Both the position numbers and the translations under genes were made by a program. A stretch of 64,000 nucleotides of DNA from Pseudobutyrivibrio sp. (GTDB lineage: Bacteria; Bacillota; Clostridia; Lachnospirales; Lachnospiraceae), in the NCBI RefSeq assembly GCF_015057185.1, contig NZ_SVEV01000010.1:29857-93856 (forward strand). The letters are read 5' to 3'. Of the stretch, positions 25,522 to 34,888 are shown piece by piece (the first letter of the stretch is position 1; each line of letters starts with the position of its first letter). Below the pieces are notes generated by a model. That model saw only the letters and a program-made list of their open reading frames with translations, had not been told where the DNA came from and did no database searches.

Positions 25522-28347
25522 TTATTTAAGATAGTCTTTCAGGTATTGACCGGTGTAGCTTTTCTTGACTTTGACGATTTCTTCTGGCGTTCCCTTTGCG
25601 ATGACGGTGCCGCCGCGGTCGCCGCCGTCAGGGCCCATATCGATGATGTAGTCGGCACACTTGATTACGTCAAGGTTGTGTTCGATTACTACTACGGTGT
25701 TGCCAGAGTCTGAGAGCTTGCGCATGATTTCTACAAGCTTGTTTACGTCGTCGAAGTGGAGTCCTGTAGTTGGCTCGTCAAGGATGTAGATGGTCTTGCC
25801 TGTGGCACGACGTGAAAGCTCTGTAGCAAGCTTGATACGCTGGGCCTCGCCACCTGATAGTGTGGTGGATGGCTGGCCAAGCTTTATGTAGCCAAGACCT
25901 ACGTCATAGAGGCATTGGATTTTGTTGGCTATGCTAGGCACGTTTTTGAAGAATTCTACTGCTTCTTCTACGGTCATATCAAGGACGTCGTAGATTGTTT
26001 TGCCCTTGTAGTGGACTTCTAGTGTCTCGCGGTTGTAGCGCTTGCCACCGCATACTTCGCAAGGAACATAAACATCTGGAAGGAAGTGCATCTCAATTTT
26101 GATGATACCGTCACCAGAGCATGCTTCGCAGCGTCCGCCCTTTACGTTGAAGGAGAAGCGTCCCTTGTTGTAGCCACGCTCCTTTGCCTCAGTTGTGCCT
26201 GCAAATAAGTCACGTATTAGGTCGAATACGCCTGTGTAGGTGGCTGGATTTGAACGTGGTGTACGTCCAATTGGTGATTGGTCGATATCGATTACTTTAT
26301 CAAGAGCCTCGACACCAAGGATGTCATCGTGCTTTCCTGAAATCTTACGGGCACGATTCAGTCGTTTTGCTAAATCCTTGTAGAGAATCTCATTAACAAG
26401 AGAACTCTTTCCAGAGCCTGAAACACCTGTGACTACTGTCATGATGCCAAGTGGTATGTCAACATCTATGTTTTTAAGGTTGTGCTCTCTGGCACCCTTT
26501 ATGGTAAGCCATCCGTTTGGCTGTCTGCGCTCCTTTGGAACAGGAATGCAGAGTTTACCACTAAGATATTGGCCTGTGATGGAATTTGGATTGTCCATAA
26601 TTTCCTGAGGAGTACCTGCAGCAATGACCTCTCCACCATCCTTGCCTGCACGAGGGCCGATATCCACAAGATAGTCTGCGGCCTTCATGGTATCTGCATC
26701 GTGTTCTACAACTATTAGTGTATTTCCAAGGTCTCGAAGGCCCTTGAGTGATGCTAATAACTTGTCGTTATCCTTTTGATGAAGTCCAATAGATGGCTCA
26801 TCTAAGATGTAGGCAACGCCAACAAGTCCAGAACCAATCTGGGTGGCAAGACGAATTCGCTGAGCCTCACCACCTGAAAGTGTAGCTGTTGCACGGCTAA
26901 GTGTAAGGTAATCAAGTCCTACATCTACCATAAATTTAAGTCTGTTTCTAATTTCTTTTAGGACAACAGCACCAATTTTTTTCTGTTGCTCTGTAAGCTC
27001 GAGATTGTCGATTAAATCGTAAAGCTCATGAACTGGGTACTGGGTCATCTCAAATATATTTTTGTCTGAGATTGTAACAGCAAGGGATTCCTTTTTTAGA
27101 CGCTGTCCATGGCAGCATGGGCAGTCACTATAAAACATAAATTCCTCGTACTCTTTCTTCTGATTCTCTGAGAAGGTTTCTTTGTAGCGACGATTAACAT
27201 TTTCAATCAAGCCTTCGAAAACGGTAGGATACACTCCTCTGCCTCGCTGTCCCTGATAGTGAACATCAACTGATTTGTCAAAGCCATGAATAAACATGTG
27301 ACGAATATTCTCTGGCAGATCCTTGTAAGGTGTATCAAGTGAGAATCCGTATTCTTCTGACAAAGCCTCAAGAAGGGCATGGGCAAAGCTTGAAGATTTG
27401 TTAGAGGATTGCCAACCAATAACCTGCACTGCTCCCTCATTGAAGGATAGGCTCTTGTCAGGAATCATAAGATCCTCATCAAATTCCATTTTGTAGCCAA
27501 GTCCAAAGCACTCAGGACATGCACCAAATGGATTGTTGAAGGAGAAGCTACGAGGCTCTACCTCATCAATGCTGATACCGCAATCTGGGCAGGAGAAGCC
27601 CTCAGAAAATCTAATTGGTTCTCCATCGATTACATCAACAATCATAAGGCCGTCTGCAAGCTTTAGTACATTCTCAATGGAATCTGTAAGACGCTTTTCT
27701 ATACCCTCTTTTATTACAAGTCTATCAACCACAATCTCAATGTTGTGTTTGATATTTTTATCAAGCTTTATTTCCTCTGATAAGTCGTAAACATTACCAT
27801 CAACATTTACACGAACATAACCAGACTTTTTAGCCTTTTCAAAAAGCTTTTCATGAGTACCCTTTCGACCTCTAACTACAGGAGCTAAAAGCTGGATTTT
27901 GGTACGCTCTGGTAGAGTCATGATGGCATCAACCATCTGGTCAACTGTCTGCTTACTGATTGGTTTGCCGCAATTAGGGCAATGTGGTATACCGCATCTA
28001 GCGTAAAGTAGACGCATGTAATCATAAATCTCTGTGACAGTACCAACTGTAGAACGTGGGTTGTGGTTAGTACTCTTTTGGTCAATGGAAATAGCGGGTG
28101 GCATGCCTTCCATGTGCTCAACATTAGGCTTTTCCATTTGGCCTAAGAACTGACGGGCATAGGAAGATAGAGACTCCATGTAGCGTCTCTGTCCCTCTGC
28201 AAATATAGTGTCAAAAGCCAATGAAGATTTACCAGAACCTGATAAGCCTGTGAGAACAACAAATTCATCACGAGGAATATCAATGCTGATATTTTTAAGA
28301 TTGTGCTCGTTGGCTCCTTTTATTTTTATATATTTTCTTTCTTTCAT
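25522..28347 (-). CDS. uvrA: Excinuclease ABC subunit A
   Basis: Damage-recognition ATPase of nucleotide excision repair. 941 residues, standard length, with two ABC modules: Walker [14 protein letters not shown] and [13 protein letters not shown], signature motifs [13 protein letters not shown] and [13 protein letters not shown], and zinc sites [23 protein letters not shown] and [14 protein letters not shown]. Lies 92 bases downstream of uvrB on the same strand. Its last codons and stop are inside the outer arm of palindrome B. Confidence 0.98.
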   Translation of the reverse strand: MKERKYIKIKGANEHNLKNISIDIPRDEFVVLTGLSGSGKSSLAFDTIFAEGQRRYMESLSSYARQFLGQMEKPNVEHMEGMPPAISIDQKSTNHNPRSTVGTVTEIYDYMRLLYARCGIPHCPNCGKPISKQTVDQMVDAIMTLPERTKIQLLAPVVRGRKGTHEKLFEKAKKSGYVRVNVDGNVYDLSEEIKLDKNIKHNIEIVVDRLVIKEGIEKRLTDSIENVLKLADGLMIVDVIDGEPIRFSEGFSCPDCGISIDEVEPRSFSFNNPFGACPECFGLGYKMEFDEDLMIPDKSLSFNEGAVQVIGWQSSNKSSSFAHALLEALSEEYGFSLDTPYKDLPENIRHMFIHGFDKSVDVHYQGQRGRGVYPTVFEGLIENVNRRYKETFSENQKKEYEEFMFYSDCPCCHGQRLKKESLAVTISDKNIFEMTQYPVHELYDLIDNLELTEQQKKIGAVVLKEIRNRLKFMVDVGLDYLTLSRATATLSGGEAQRIRLATQIGSGLVGVAYILDEPSIGLHQKDNDKLLASLKGLRDLGNTLIVVEHDADTMKAADYLVDIGPRAGKDGGEVIAAGTPQEIMDNPNSITGQYLSGKLCIPVPKERRQPNGWLTIKGAREHNLKNIDVDIPLGIMTVVTGVSGSGKSSLVNEILYKDLAKRLNRARKISGKHDDILGVEALDKVIDIDQSPIGRTPRSNPATYTGVFDLIRDLFAGTTEAKERGYNKGRFSFNVKGGRCEACSGDGIIKIEMHFLPDVYVPCEVCGGKRYNRETLEVHYKGKTIYDVLDMTVEEAVEFFKNVPSIANKIQCLYDVGLGYIKLGQPSTTLSGGEAQRIKLATELSRRATGKTIYILDEPTTGLHFDDVNKLVEIMRKLSDSGNTVVVIEHNLDVIKCADYIIDMGPDGGDRGGTVIAKGTPEEIVKVKKSYTGQYLKDYLK

Positions 28348-28383
28348 TTACATACCTCTGCAGATAATACTTGTTTCACAAGT

Positions 28384-28431
28384 TAACAAGCATTTGGAAT
28401 TTGTTTACAAATTCCATGTTGTTAGATGTCT
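28384..28431 (-). other. Hairpins in the uvrB-uvrA spacer
   Basis: Minus strand GGAATTTG-TAAA-CAAATTCC is a perfect 8 bp stem, followed by a weaker CTTGTT...AACAAG dyad. No T-tract, so more likely processing or mRNA stability sites than a terminator. Confidence 0.4.
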
Positions 28432-28439
28432 CAAGATAA

Positions 28440-30428
28440 TTATTCTTCAGACATTTTTATCATCATATTTTTCAACTCTACCATCTTGTCACGATACTCT
28501 GCTGCAGCTTCGAAGTTAAGCTCTGCAGCGGCCTTTTTCATCTTTTTCTGAATATCTGCAATAAGCTTTTCAAGCTCTTGCTTGTCCATCTCCTCTGGGT
28601 CCTTCTTGAACTGGAGCTCTTTCTTTGCAATATCCTTAGAAATAGAAATCAATTCTCGAACTGATTTCTGAATGGTGGTAGGTGTAATACCGTTTGCCTC
28701 GTTGTAAGCCATCTGAATCTCGCGGCGTCGCTCAGTCTCGGCAATGGCCTTTTCCATGGACTCTGTCATGGTGTCAGCGTACATAATAACGTGTCCCTCA
28801 GAGTTACGAGCAGCACGTCCTATGGTCTGAATAAGTGAACGCTCTGAACGAAGGAAGCCCTCCTTGTCAGCATCCAAAATGGCAACAAGAGTAATCTCTG
28901 GGATATCTAGACCCTCACGGAGAAGGTTGATACCTACCAGAACATCAAATACATCAAGTCTAAGATCTCGGATGATTTCTGCTCGTTCCATGGTGTCGAT
29001 ATCCGAGTGCATGTATTTAACTCGCACGCCAAGCTCGGCTAGGTAATCGGTCAAATCCTCAGCCATACGCTTGGTTAACGTAGTAATCATAACTTTGTTC
29101 TTCTTTGCTGTTTCCTTTTTGATTTCGTTGTATAAGTCGTCGATTTGTCCCTCAACAGGGCGTACCTCAACCTCAGGATCAAGCAGTCCTGTAGGTCTGA
29201 TAACCTGCTCTGTACGAAGCATCTCGTGCTCTTCTTCGTAATCGCCAGGGGTAGCTGAAACGAACATAATCTGGTCGATTTTGAACTCAAATTCACCGAA
29301 ATTAAGAGGTCTATTATCAAGGGCAGATGGCAGTCTAAAGCCGTACTCTACAAGTGTGCGCTTGCGGGCCTGGTCACCGGCAAACATACCTCTAATCTGA
29401 GGTAATGTAATATGACTCTCATCGACAATAATCAAAAAGTCGTCACCAAAATAGTCTATGAGACATTTAGGCGGCTCACCTGGCTGTTGGTTGGTCATAT
29501 GCCTACTGTAATTTTCAATGCCGGAACAGAAGCCTGTCTCACGAAGCATCTCTATATCGAAATTAGTACGCTCCCCTATTCGCTGAGCCTCGATTAATTT
29601 GTCCTCTGATTTGAAGTATTTGATGCGCTCATCAAGCTCTGCCTCGATACTAGCGCAGGCTGCATTGATTTTGTCCTGAGGGATAACATAGTGGCTAGCA
29701 GGGAAAATAGCAACATGCTCAAGCTCTCTTTTTACCTGACCTGTCATAATGTCGGTCTCGCAAATCCTGTCGATTTCATCTCCAAAGAATTCGATGCGGA
29801 TAGCATAGTCCTTTGTAACAGCAGGGATAACCTCAAGTACGTCACCTCTGACTCTAAAGGTACCACGGTCAAAATCCATGTCGTTGCGCATGTATTGAAT
29901 GTTAATCAGCTCATGTATAACCTCATCCCTATCCTTGATGTCTCCAGGACGTAGGCTGACCATCATGTTTTGGAAATCATCTGGCTCACCAATACCATAA
30001 ATGCATGATACTGAGGAAACAATGATAACATCTCGTCTCTCTGACAAAGAGGCCGTAGCTGACAGACGAAGCTTATCAATTTCGTCATTGATGGAAGAAT
30101 CCTTTGCTATATAGGTGTCAGTACTAGGTACATAAGCCTCTGGCTGATAGTAATCGTAGTAAGAGACAAAGTACTCTACTGCGTTCTCTGGGAAGAATTC
30201 TTTGAACTCTGAGTATAGCTGGCCGGCCAAGGTCTTGTTATGGGCAATAATAAGCGTAGGCTTGTTAAGCTGCTCTATTACATTAGCCATGGTAAAGGTC
30301 TTTCCAGAGCCAGTAACACCCAAGAGGGTCTGGACCTGATTGCCCTCCTTGAAGCCGCGAACCAAGTCCGCTATTGCCTGAGGCTGGTCGCCTGTTGGTT
30401 TATATTGTGAATGTAGTTTAAAATCCAT
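28440..30428 (-). CDS. uvrB: Excinuclease ABC subunit B
   Basis: Helicase-like subunit that loads UvrC at damage. 662 residues from the ATG at 30428 (GGTGATTC before it; the frame extends 4 codons further without a site). Walker [16 protein letters not shown], beta-hairpin region [36 protein letters not shown], and helicase motif [19 protein letters not shown]. The C-terminal UVR domain ([17 protein letters not shown]) that binds UvrC is present. SOS control is likely: see 30471-30509. Confidence 0.98.
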   Translation of the reverse strand: MDFKLHSQYKPTGDQPQAIADLVRGFKEGNQVQTLLGVTGSGKTFTMANVIEQLNKPTLIIAHNKTLAGQLYSEFKEFFPENAVEYFVSYYDYYQPEAYVPSTDTYIAKDSSINDEIDKLRLSATASLSERRDVIIVSSVSCIYGIGEPDDFQNMMVSLRPGDIKDRDEVIHELINIQYMRNDMDFDRGTFRVRGDVLEVIPAVTKDYAIRIEFFGDEIDRICETDIMTGQVKRELEHVAIFPASHYVIPQDKINAACASIEAELDERIKYFKSEDKLIEAQRIGERTNFDIEMLRETGFCSGIENYSRHMTNQQPGEPPKCLIDYFGDDFLIIVDESHITLPQIRGMFAGDQARKRTLVEYGFRLPSALDNRPLNFGEFEFKIDQIMFVSATPGDYEEEHEMLRTEQVIRPTGLLDPEVEVRPVEGQIDDLYNEIKKETAKKNKVMITTLTKRMAEDLTDYLAELGVRVKYMHSDIDTMERAEIIRDLRLDVFDVLVGINLLREGLDIPEITLVAILDADKEGFLRSERSLIQTIGRAARNSEGHVIMYADTMTESMEKAIAETERRREIQMAYNEANGITPTTIQKSVRELISISKDIAKKELQFKKDPEEMDKQELEKLIADIQKKMKKAAAELNFEAAAEYRDKMVELKNMMIKMSEE

Positions 30429-30470
30429 ATGAATCACCAAAAATCAATTGCACACAATCGTATAAGATTG

Positions 30471-30509
30471 ATTATATCACAGTCTGTCAATATGTCAAAC
30501 ATTTGTTCT
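30471..30509 (-). promoter_or_regulatory. uvrB promoter with LexA (SOS) box
   Basis: Minus strand TTGACA (30493-30498), 16-base spacer, TATAAT (30471-30476). Overlapping the -35 is AGAACAAATGTTTG (30496-30509), which matches the Gram-positive LexA box CGAACRNRYGTTYG at 13 of 14 positions. Confidence 0.85.
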
Positions 30510-30518
30510 TTTTAATGC

Positions 30519-30545
30519 AAAAAAAGAGGAAGCTTTCGCTTCCTC
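30519..30545 (-). terminator. Terminator of the flgM-csrA operon
   Basis: Minus strand perfect stem GAGGAAGC-GAAA-GCTTCCTC (GNRA loop) followed by seven T, 11 bases after the csrA stop. Confidence 0.92.
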
Positions 30546-30555
30546 CTAATATTCA

Positions 30556-30789
30556 TTATAAAAGATTTTTGAGAGCTTCGATATCGTCTAAGCTGATAGA
30601 TTGAGCTGCCTCTTGAGCTGCTTCGTTTTCTTTTTGAATCTCTAAATATACTTCTTTTCTGTAGATGGATACTTCCTTTGGTGCAGAAATTCCTATTTTG
30701 ACTTGATCACCGCGAACTTCAAGGACTGTAATCTCGATGTTGTTGTTGATCATAATCGCGTCGCCTGTTTTTCGTGTTAATGCCAACAT
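30556..30789 (-). CDS. csrA: Carbon storage regulator CsrA
   Basis: 77 residues. RNA-binding translational repressor acting on GGA-containing hairpins. Complete CsrA fold: [37 protein letters not shown] with the RNA-contacting segments, and a C-terminal extension of ~20 residues as is normal for Firmicute CsrA (the part FliW binds). It starts 2 bases after the fliW stop, the classic fliW-csrA pair that controls flagellin translation. Last gene of the operon. Confidence 0.98.
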   Translation of the reverse strand: MLALTRKTGDAIMINNNIEITVLEVRGDQVKIGISAPKEVSIYRKEVYLEIQKENEAAQEAAQSISLDDIEALKNLL

Positions 30790-30791
30790 CG

Positions 30792-31244
30792 CTACTCACC
30801 ATCCTTTCCATGTAATGCATCGTGAATTAAGTATCGGACTGGTTCTGAACCTTCAATGATGATCTGATCTCCAATATTAGTATCTGAATTGATAACGATT
30901 GGAGCCTTAAGATTTACAGATGCTTCCTTAGGATTTTTAGGAACTCTAACGGTGACTAAAACGTAAGTGTTCTCTTCAGTAAGCTCGCCTAGTTGCTCTA
31001 AAGAATCCTCGTTTAAGGATGGAGCGTAGTCAGGCTTTACAATGTGTGGAAGCATAACTGGCATTGCAAAATCGGTCTCATCAAGTGACTGAAGCCACAT
31101 GATATTGCCCTTGTCTTTTTTCTCCTCATCGAAAATGAGTGTGTATCTCTTCATGTCTGGAAAACCTATAAGCCCATGAACGAGATTGATGATTTTTTCG
31201 TCAACAATTTCAATTTCGCCAAACAATCTAGTTTTTACGCGCAT
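30792..31244 (-). CDS. fliW: Flagellar assembly factor FliW
   Basis: 150 residues. Binds flagellin and, when free, antagonises CsrA allosterically. Family motifs: [30 protein letters not shown] start (30 residues in), [15 protein letters not shown], and [18 protein letters not shown]. It follows flgL by 20 bases and precedes csrA by 2. No flagellin gene is in this window, so its target must lie elsewhere. Confidence 0.97.
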   Translation of the reverse strand: MRVKTRLFGEIEIVDEKIINLVHGLIGFPDMKRYTLIFDEEKKDKGNIMWLQSLDETDFAMPVMLPHIVKPDYAPSLNEDSLEQLGELTEENTYVLVTVRVPKNPKEASVNLKAPIVINSDTNIGDQIIIEGSEPVRYLIHDALHGKDGE

Positions 31245-31264
31245 TGTCCCTTCTCCTCCTGAGA

Positions 31265-32854
31265 TTAAATGTAGTTAAGTAGTGTCGAATCGCCCAGCTT
31301 TCCAGCCGCTGTAAGCGATGCCTGATATGCGGTGTACGCTGCCGTATAATCAATGATAATCTGCGATAAATCTACATCATCATTTGTGGACTGAAGACTC
31401 TGAACTGTTTCTCTTTGATCCCCCACACGAGTCTTAGTAAGATTCAATGAATCTCGCTTACATCCCAAATCAGTAATACCTAGGTATATTTTAGCATAAT
31501 ATGTATCCATTTTGCCTAGTTCTGTGTTAAAAAGTTTCTTTATATTGTCATCAAAGTAATCTGCCTCTTTTTTGATTGCATCATACCACTGACTAAGCAA
31601 TTCCTGATCCTCATCAGACTGGTACTGAACTTCACCCTGCATACGTTCAATATCCTTTAATTTATTATGGGCAGCAATAGAGTTTTTAACTGCGTCCATC
31701 ATTTCTGATAAGTCTCTTTGAATATCGCTGTTAAATACGTCTGAAGCCTCAGTGTTAATGGCTATTGTCTGGTTTGCAGCGATAGTGTACTCAATATCAA
31801 AATGTATGGTTGTACCATCATCATTGAACTTTTTATAAGTTACAGGAACCTGAACATCCTCAGGATCTGCTGTTTTAACGCAATTGTGATAATATTCTGG
31901 ACGAAGCTCACCCTCCTTGAAGGAAGCCTTTGTATATGTAATATCCAAAGAAGCTTCGTTTTCCTTTAAAGTTGCTGCAACCTGATTTCCAAGGATAACA
32001 TCACCAGTTTCCTTGATAACATATATAGCATTATCTGGAACTGTCTTTGTGTTACCTTCCTTGATTACTGTTGGTGGTGTGGTGGTGTCATCTGTCTCAG
32101 AATAAGCTGCCCATGCTGTCTCATTATCAAATGTAATAAGATTAAAGCTATCGGTTGTGATATTAGGGTCCTTGCTAGTAATAACGATTTCATTCAATGA
32201 CTCAAGCTCATTATAGTTAAGGCGCAAACGATAATAATTTGTCTGTGCCATGTCATTAATGTTACCTGTTAGCTTTAGCTCGTCCTCTGTTGTAGGAACA
32301 GCTGTAACACCATTGTAGTATCTGTGCTCTTCCATGTTGTCTTCCATGGTAAGAGTCTGTGTGATTGTATATCTTGTAACCTGATCTGCAGGCTCTGTCT
32401 TTGTATCCTCAGTGAATACTAAATTCTTGCCTGTTCTATATCCGGTAAATACTGTTCTTTTAGCATAATCAGCATTGCCCTCTGCAAATACCTGCTTTTG
32501 AAGGGCCTGCATCTGTGTAACGATAGTGTTTCTATCTTCTTCATTCAAAGAACCTGTTGCACCCTTATCAGCAAGTGTACGGCAATCTCTTACCAAATCG
32601 CCAATGTTGATAAGGGATGTTTCTGTTACTTCAAGCCAGCTAGTTGCATCAGGAATATTTCTTGAATAGTACTGAGTAACCTGAGAAAGAGTTGTAGACA
32701 ATCTAAGGGAACGAACTGCAACTACAGGGTCATCTGATGGCCTGTCAATTTTCTTCTGAGAGGTCATCTGGGTGTTTCTCTGCTTTACAATTTCCTTAGT
32801 GGAATTGATGTTGGATGCTGCATTGTTCATTATCATTTTGTTTGTAACTCTCAT
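31265..32854 (-). CDS. flgL: Flagellar hook-filament junction protein FlgL (HAP3), enlarged
   Basis: 529 residues, well above the ~300 of typical FlgL. The N-terminus (MRVTNKMIMNNAASNINST) and C-terminus (DVDLSQIIIDYTAAYTAYQASL) carry the flagellin-type coiled-coil ends; the extra length is a central surface region (~170-400) rich in Asp, Thr and Glu that would project from the junction. Exported by the flagellar apparatus. A GGA-bearing hairpin sits in the spacer before it. Confidence 0.92.
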   Translation of the reverse strand: MRVTNKMIMNNAASNINSTKEIVKQRNTQMTSQKKIDRPSDDPVVAVRSLRLSTTLSQVTQYYSRNIPDATSWLEVTETSLINIGDLVRDCRTLADKGATGSLNEEDRNTIVTQMQALQKQVFAEGNADYAKRTVFTGYRTGKNLVFTEDTKTEPADQVTRYTITQTLTMEDNMEEHRYYNGVTAVPTTEDELKLTGNINDMAQTNYYRLRLNYNELESLNEIVITSKDPNITTDSFNLITFDNETAWAAYSETDDTTTPPTVIKEGNTKTVPDNAIYVIKETGDVILGNQVAATLKENEASLDITYTKASFKEGELRPEYYHNCVKTADPEDVQVPVTYKKFNDDGTTIHFDIEYTIAANQTIAINTEASDVFNSDIQRDLSEMMDAVKNSIAAHNKLKDIERMQGEVQYQSDEDQELLSQWYDAIKKEADYFDDNIKKLFNTELGKMDTYYAKIYLGITDLGCKRDSLNLTKTRVGDQRETVQSLQSTNDDVDLSQIIIDYTAAYTAYQASLTAAGKLGDSTLLNYI

Positions 32855-32881
32855 TTAAATCACCTCTAAGACTTTCTAAGG

Positions 32882-32929
32882 AACGGAAACAGGTTCCTCC
32901 CACTAAAGTGGGTCCCTCCTATTTCCGTT
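32882..32929 (-). other. Intercistronic hairpin before flgL with GGA motifs
   Basis: Minus strand outer stem AACGGAAA / TTTCCGTT encloses an inner CCCACT / AGTGGG hairpin, with AGGAGGGA and GGAGGAACC in the asymmetric internal loops. No T-tract. GGA in loops is what CsrA recognises, and csrA is in this operon, so a CsrA site controlling flgL is possible; it may also be a processing site. Confidence 0.45.
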
Positions 32930-34867
32930 TTAAACTCCAGTGTTAAGAATCAATCTATCATATATTTCGGAGAAAACTGAAATACATTTAGATGCCAGGT
33001 TGTAGGCATTCTGGAATTTAATTAGGTCTAATGCCTCTTCATCTTCATCGACGCCAGATACTGAAGTTCTCTGGTTTGAGATAGATGTTTGGATGTTTGT
33101 AAAGTTCTTTTGGAATAGCTTGCACTCCTCTGCGTCTACAGTTACATCTGAGTAGATACACTGCAGGAATGCGTCGCCTCCGCCACCTCTAAATAGCTTT
33201 TCTTTAGACTGTAGGGTCTGAAGCTGCACAACTATATCTGCCGCATCAACACCTGATGAATAGTTGCCTCTGGTAGTTGTTGCAAGAAGTCCTGCGTCCT
33301 TGTCTGTCTCTTTTTTGATAGAAACATTCTTTGCTGTTAAAAGATAGTAGGTCTCAAACTTTTTAGTTGGATCCGATGTATCTTCACCGCTGTAGAAGGT
33401 TTGATTTGCTGTGCTTTCACGCATCTGATGCTCAACGCTAAGGTCAAGCTTGTCCTTTGCTATAAATAACGCATTTGATGGGTCCCCGTTAATATCCACA
33501 CCTCTGTCATCACTTAAAACTGCTGGTGTAATGATATTTCCATCATCATCATAAACTGCTTCTGTATCCTCTGTTCCAATTTCATATTTGTTGAAGGCTT
33601 CGCAGAAATTACGAAGGAACAGGTTCATCTGGTTCTGATAATATGGAATTCCCATATAGTCAACGTCGTCACCAACCTGAAGTGTTTTGCCTGTAAGGTT
33701 GTTCTGTTCAGAAACTGTAAGTGTTTCATTGATGTTGAATGTAACTGATGTTACCTTTCCATCTGCATCTGTATCAAAGGAGAAGCCCTGATAAGTATAT
33801 TCTGTATTGTTTGTATCAAGGGAGCCTCGAGTTGGCATATTCAGCTCGTTAATATCAGTGATGCTTAAGTTTGAAATGGTGATGCTATTGGCTGTTGCAC
33901 TTGTAACCTTAGCATGCATGTTCTCATTATTGTTTCCATCTCTCACTTCAAACATTGCCTTCAATGCGCCGCCGCTAGAGCTTGGTGTTGCATTGAATTT
34001 ATTTCCGTCTGTTTCCCAGATAATTTCATATAAACCATCAATATCTGTCTGATTATGTAGCTGCTCTAATCCACGTGACTGAACAGTTAATCTGTGATAT
34101 TCATATGTGTCTACTAATACCTGTCCGTTAATGTAAACAGTGTAATATGTTGCACCGGTGTACATATCAGGATCATTACTATTGGCAACTTCCTTTTCTA
34201 CAGCCTCAACATCCACAAGCTTTGAAAGCTGATCTATCAACAATGCTCTCTGGTCGCGAAGCTCATTTGCATGTCCGCCGCCCTGCTCGATTGTATTTAT
34301 CTGTTTTGTTAAAATAGCTACCTTTTCTGAAATAGAGTTAATATCATCAACAGCTGTCTTTATTTCATCGTTGATAGAATTCTGCAATTCATCAAGCTTT
34401 GTTGATAACTGATTGAAATACTCAGTAAGCTGTTTCGCGGTAGAAACAAACTCTTTTCGAACTGTACCGTCACCAGCATCACCCTGCAAAGTACTTAGGG
34501 CGTTGAACATTTTGGTATAAACAGTTGTAAATCCAGCCTTGTTAGAATTCTCGTTGTAATAATCCTCGATTTGGTCCATATAGTACTGCTTCTTGTCATA
34601 AAAGCCGAGAATAGACTCATTATTCCAATATTTCTCATCATAATAGAGGTCTCTATGCTGGGTTACAGATGTGGCCTCAACACCAGTACCAGTAGTTCCC
34701 CAGCTCTGATAGCATCTTAAAGCTGAAGAAGCAACTGTATTAACGACCTGACGGCTATATCCCTTTGTATTTACATTGGAGATATTATTTGCTGTGGTGT
34801 TAATCTGTGCCTGGGAAGTATTAAGTCCCGATGCTGCAATTGTTAAACCAAAAAATGTTGATGACAT
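32930..34867 (-). CDS. flgK: Flagellar hook-associated protein FlgK, second copy
   Basis: 645 residues. N-terminal axial motif FFGLTIAASGLNTSQAQI with NNISNVNTKGYSRQ, and C-terminal SGVDEDEEALDLIKFQNAYNLASK, both diagnostic of FlgK (HAP1). The central part differs strongly from that of the preceding flgK (34889-36706), so this is an old duplication, not a recent one. Exported junction protein between hook and filament. 22 bases separate the two copies. Confidence 0.9.
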   Translation of the reverse strand: MSSTFFGLTIAASGLNTSQAQINTTANNISNVNTKGYSRQVVNTVASSALRCYQSWGTTGTGVEATSVTQHRDLYYDEKYWNNESILGFYDKKQYYMDQIEDYYNENSNKAGFTTVYTKMFNALSTLQGDAGDGTVRKEFVSTAKQLTEYFNQLSTKLDELQNSINDEIKTAVDDINSISEKVAILTKQINTIEQGGGHANELRDQRALLIDQLSKLVDVEAVEKEVANSNDPDMYTGATYYTVYINGQVLVDTYEYHRLTVQSRGLEQLHNQTDIDGLYEIIWETDGNKFNATPSSSGGALKAMFEVRDGNNNENMHAKVTSATANSITISNLSITDINELNMPTRGSLDTNNTEYTYQGFSFDTDADGKVTSVTFNINETLTVSEQNNLTGKTLQVGDDVDYMGIPYYQNQMNLFLRNFCEAFNKYEIGTEDTEAVYDDDGNIITPAVLSDDRGVDINGDPSNALFIAKDKLDLSVEHQMRESTANQTFYSGEDTSDPTKKFETYYLLTAKNVSIKKETDKDAGLLATTTRGNYSSGVDAADIVVQLQTLQSKEKLFRGGGGDAFLQCIYSDVTVDAEECKLFQKNFTNIQTSISNQRTSVSGVDEDEEALDLIKFQNAYNLASKCISVFSEIYDRLILNTGV

Positions 34868-34888
34868 AAGCTATTCCTTTCTGCCATT

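Larger units (their letters stand above)
24826..25534. repeat. Element B: ~710 bp imperfect palindrome, inverted second copy of element A
   Basis: The two halves are reverse complements from the phosphorylase stop codon to inside the last codons of uvrA. Longest perfect block: 24919-24943 with 25413-25437 (25 bp), at the same distance from the core as the 30 bp block of element A but with entirely different sequence. GGGCGGACA at 25038-25046 pairs with 25306-25314. The core 25129-25230 is 102 bp, the same length as A's core and identical to its reverse complement except one apex-loop base. Each outer arm begins with an intrinsic terminator hairpin. Oriented so that its equivalent strand is the plus strand, downstream of the phosphorylase. 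No credible ORF inside. Confidence 0.87.

Noticed and set aside
12413..25534. ROOL, GOLLD, HEARO or OLE RNA
   Set aside because: These are multi-hairpin RNAs of different architecture; here one long rod closes a branched core. Judged from memory only.
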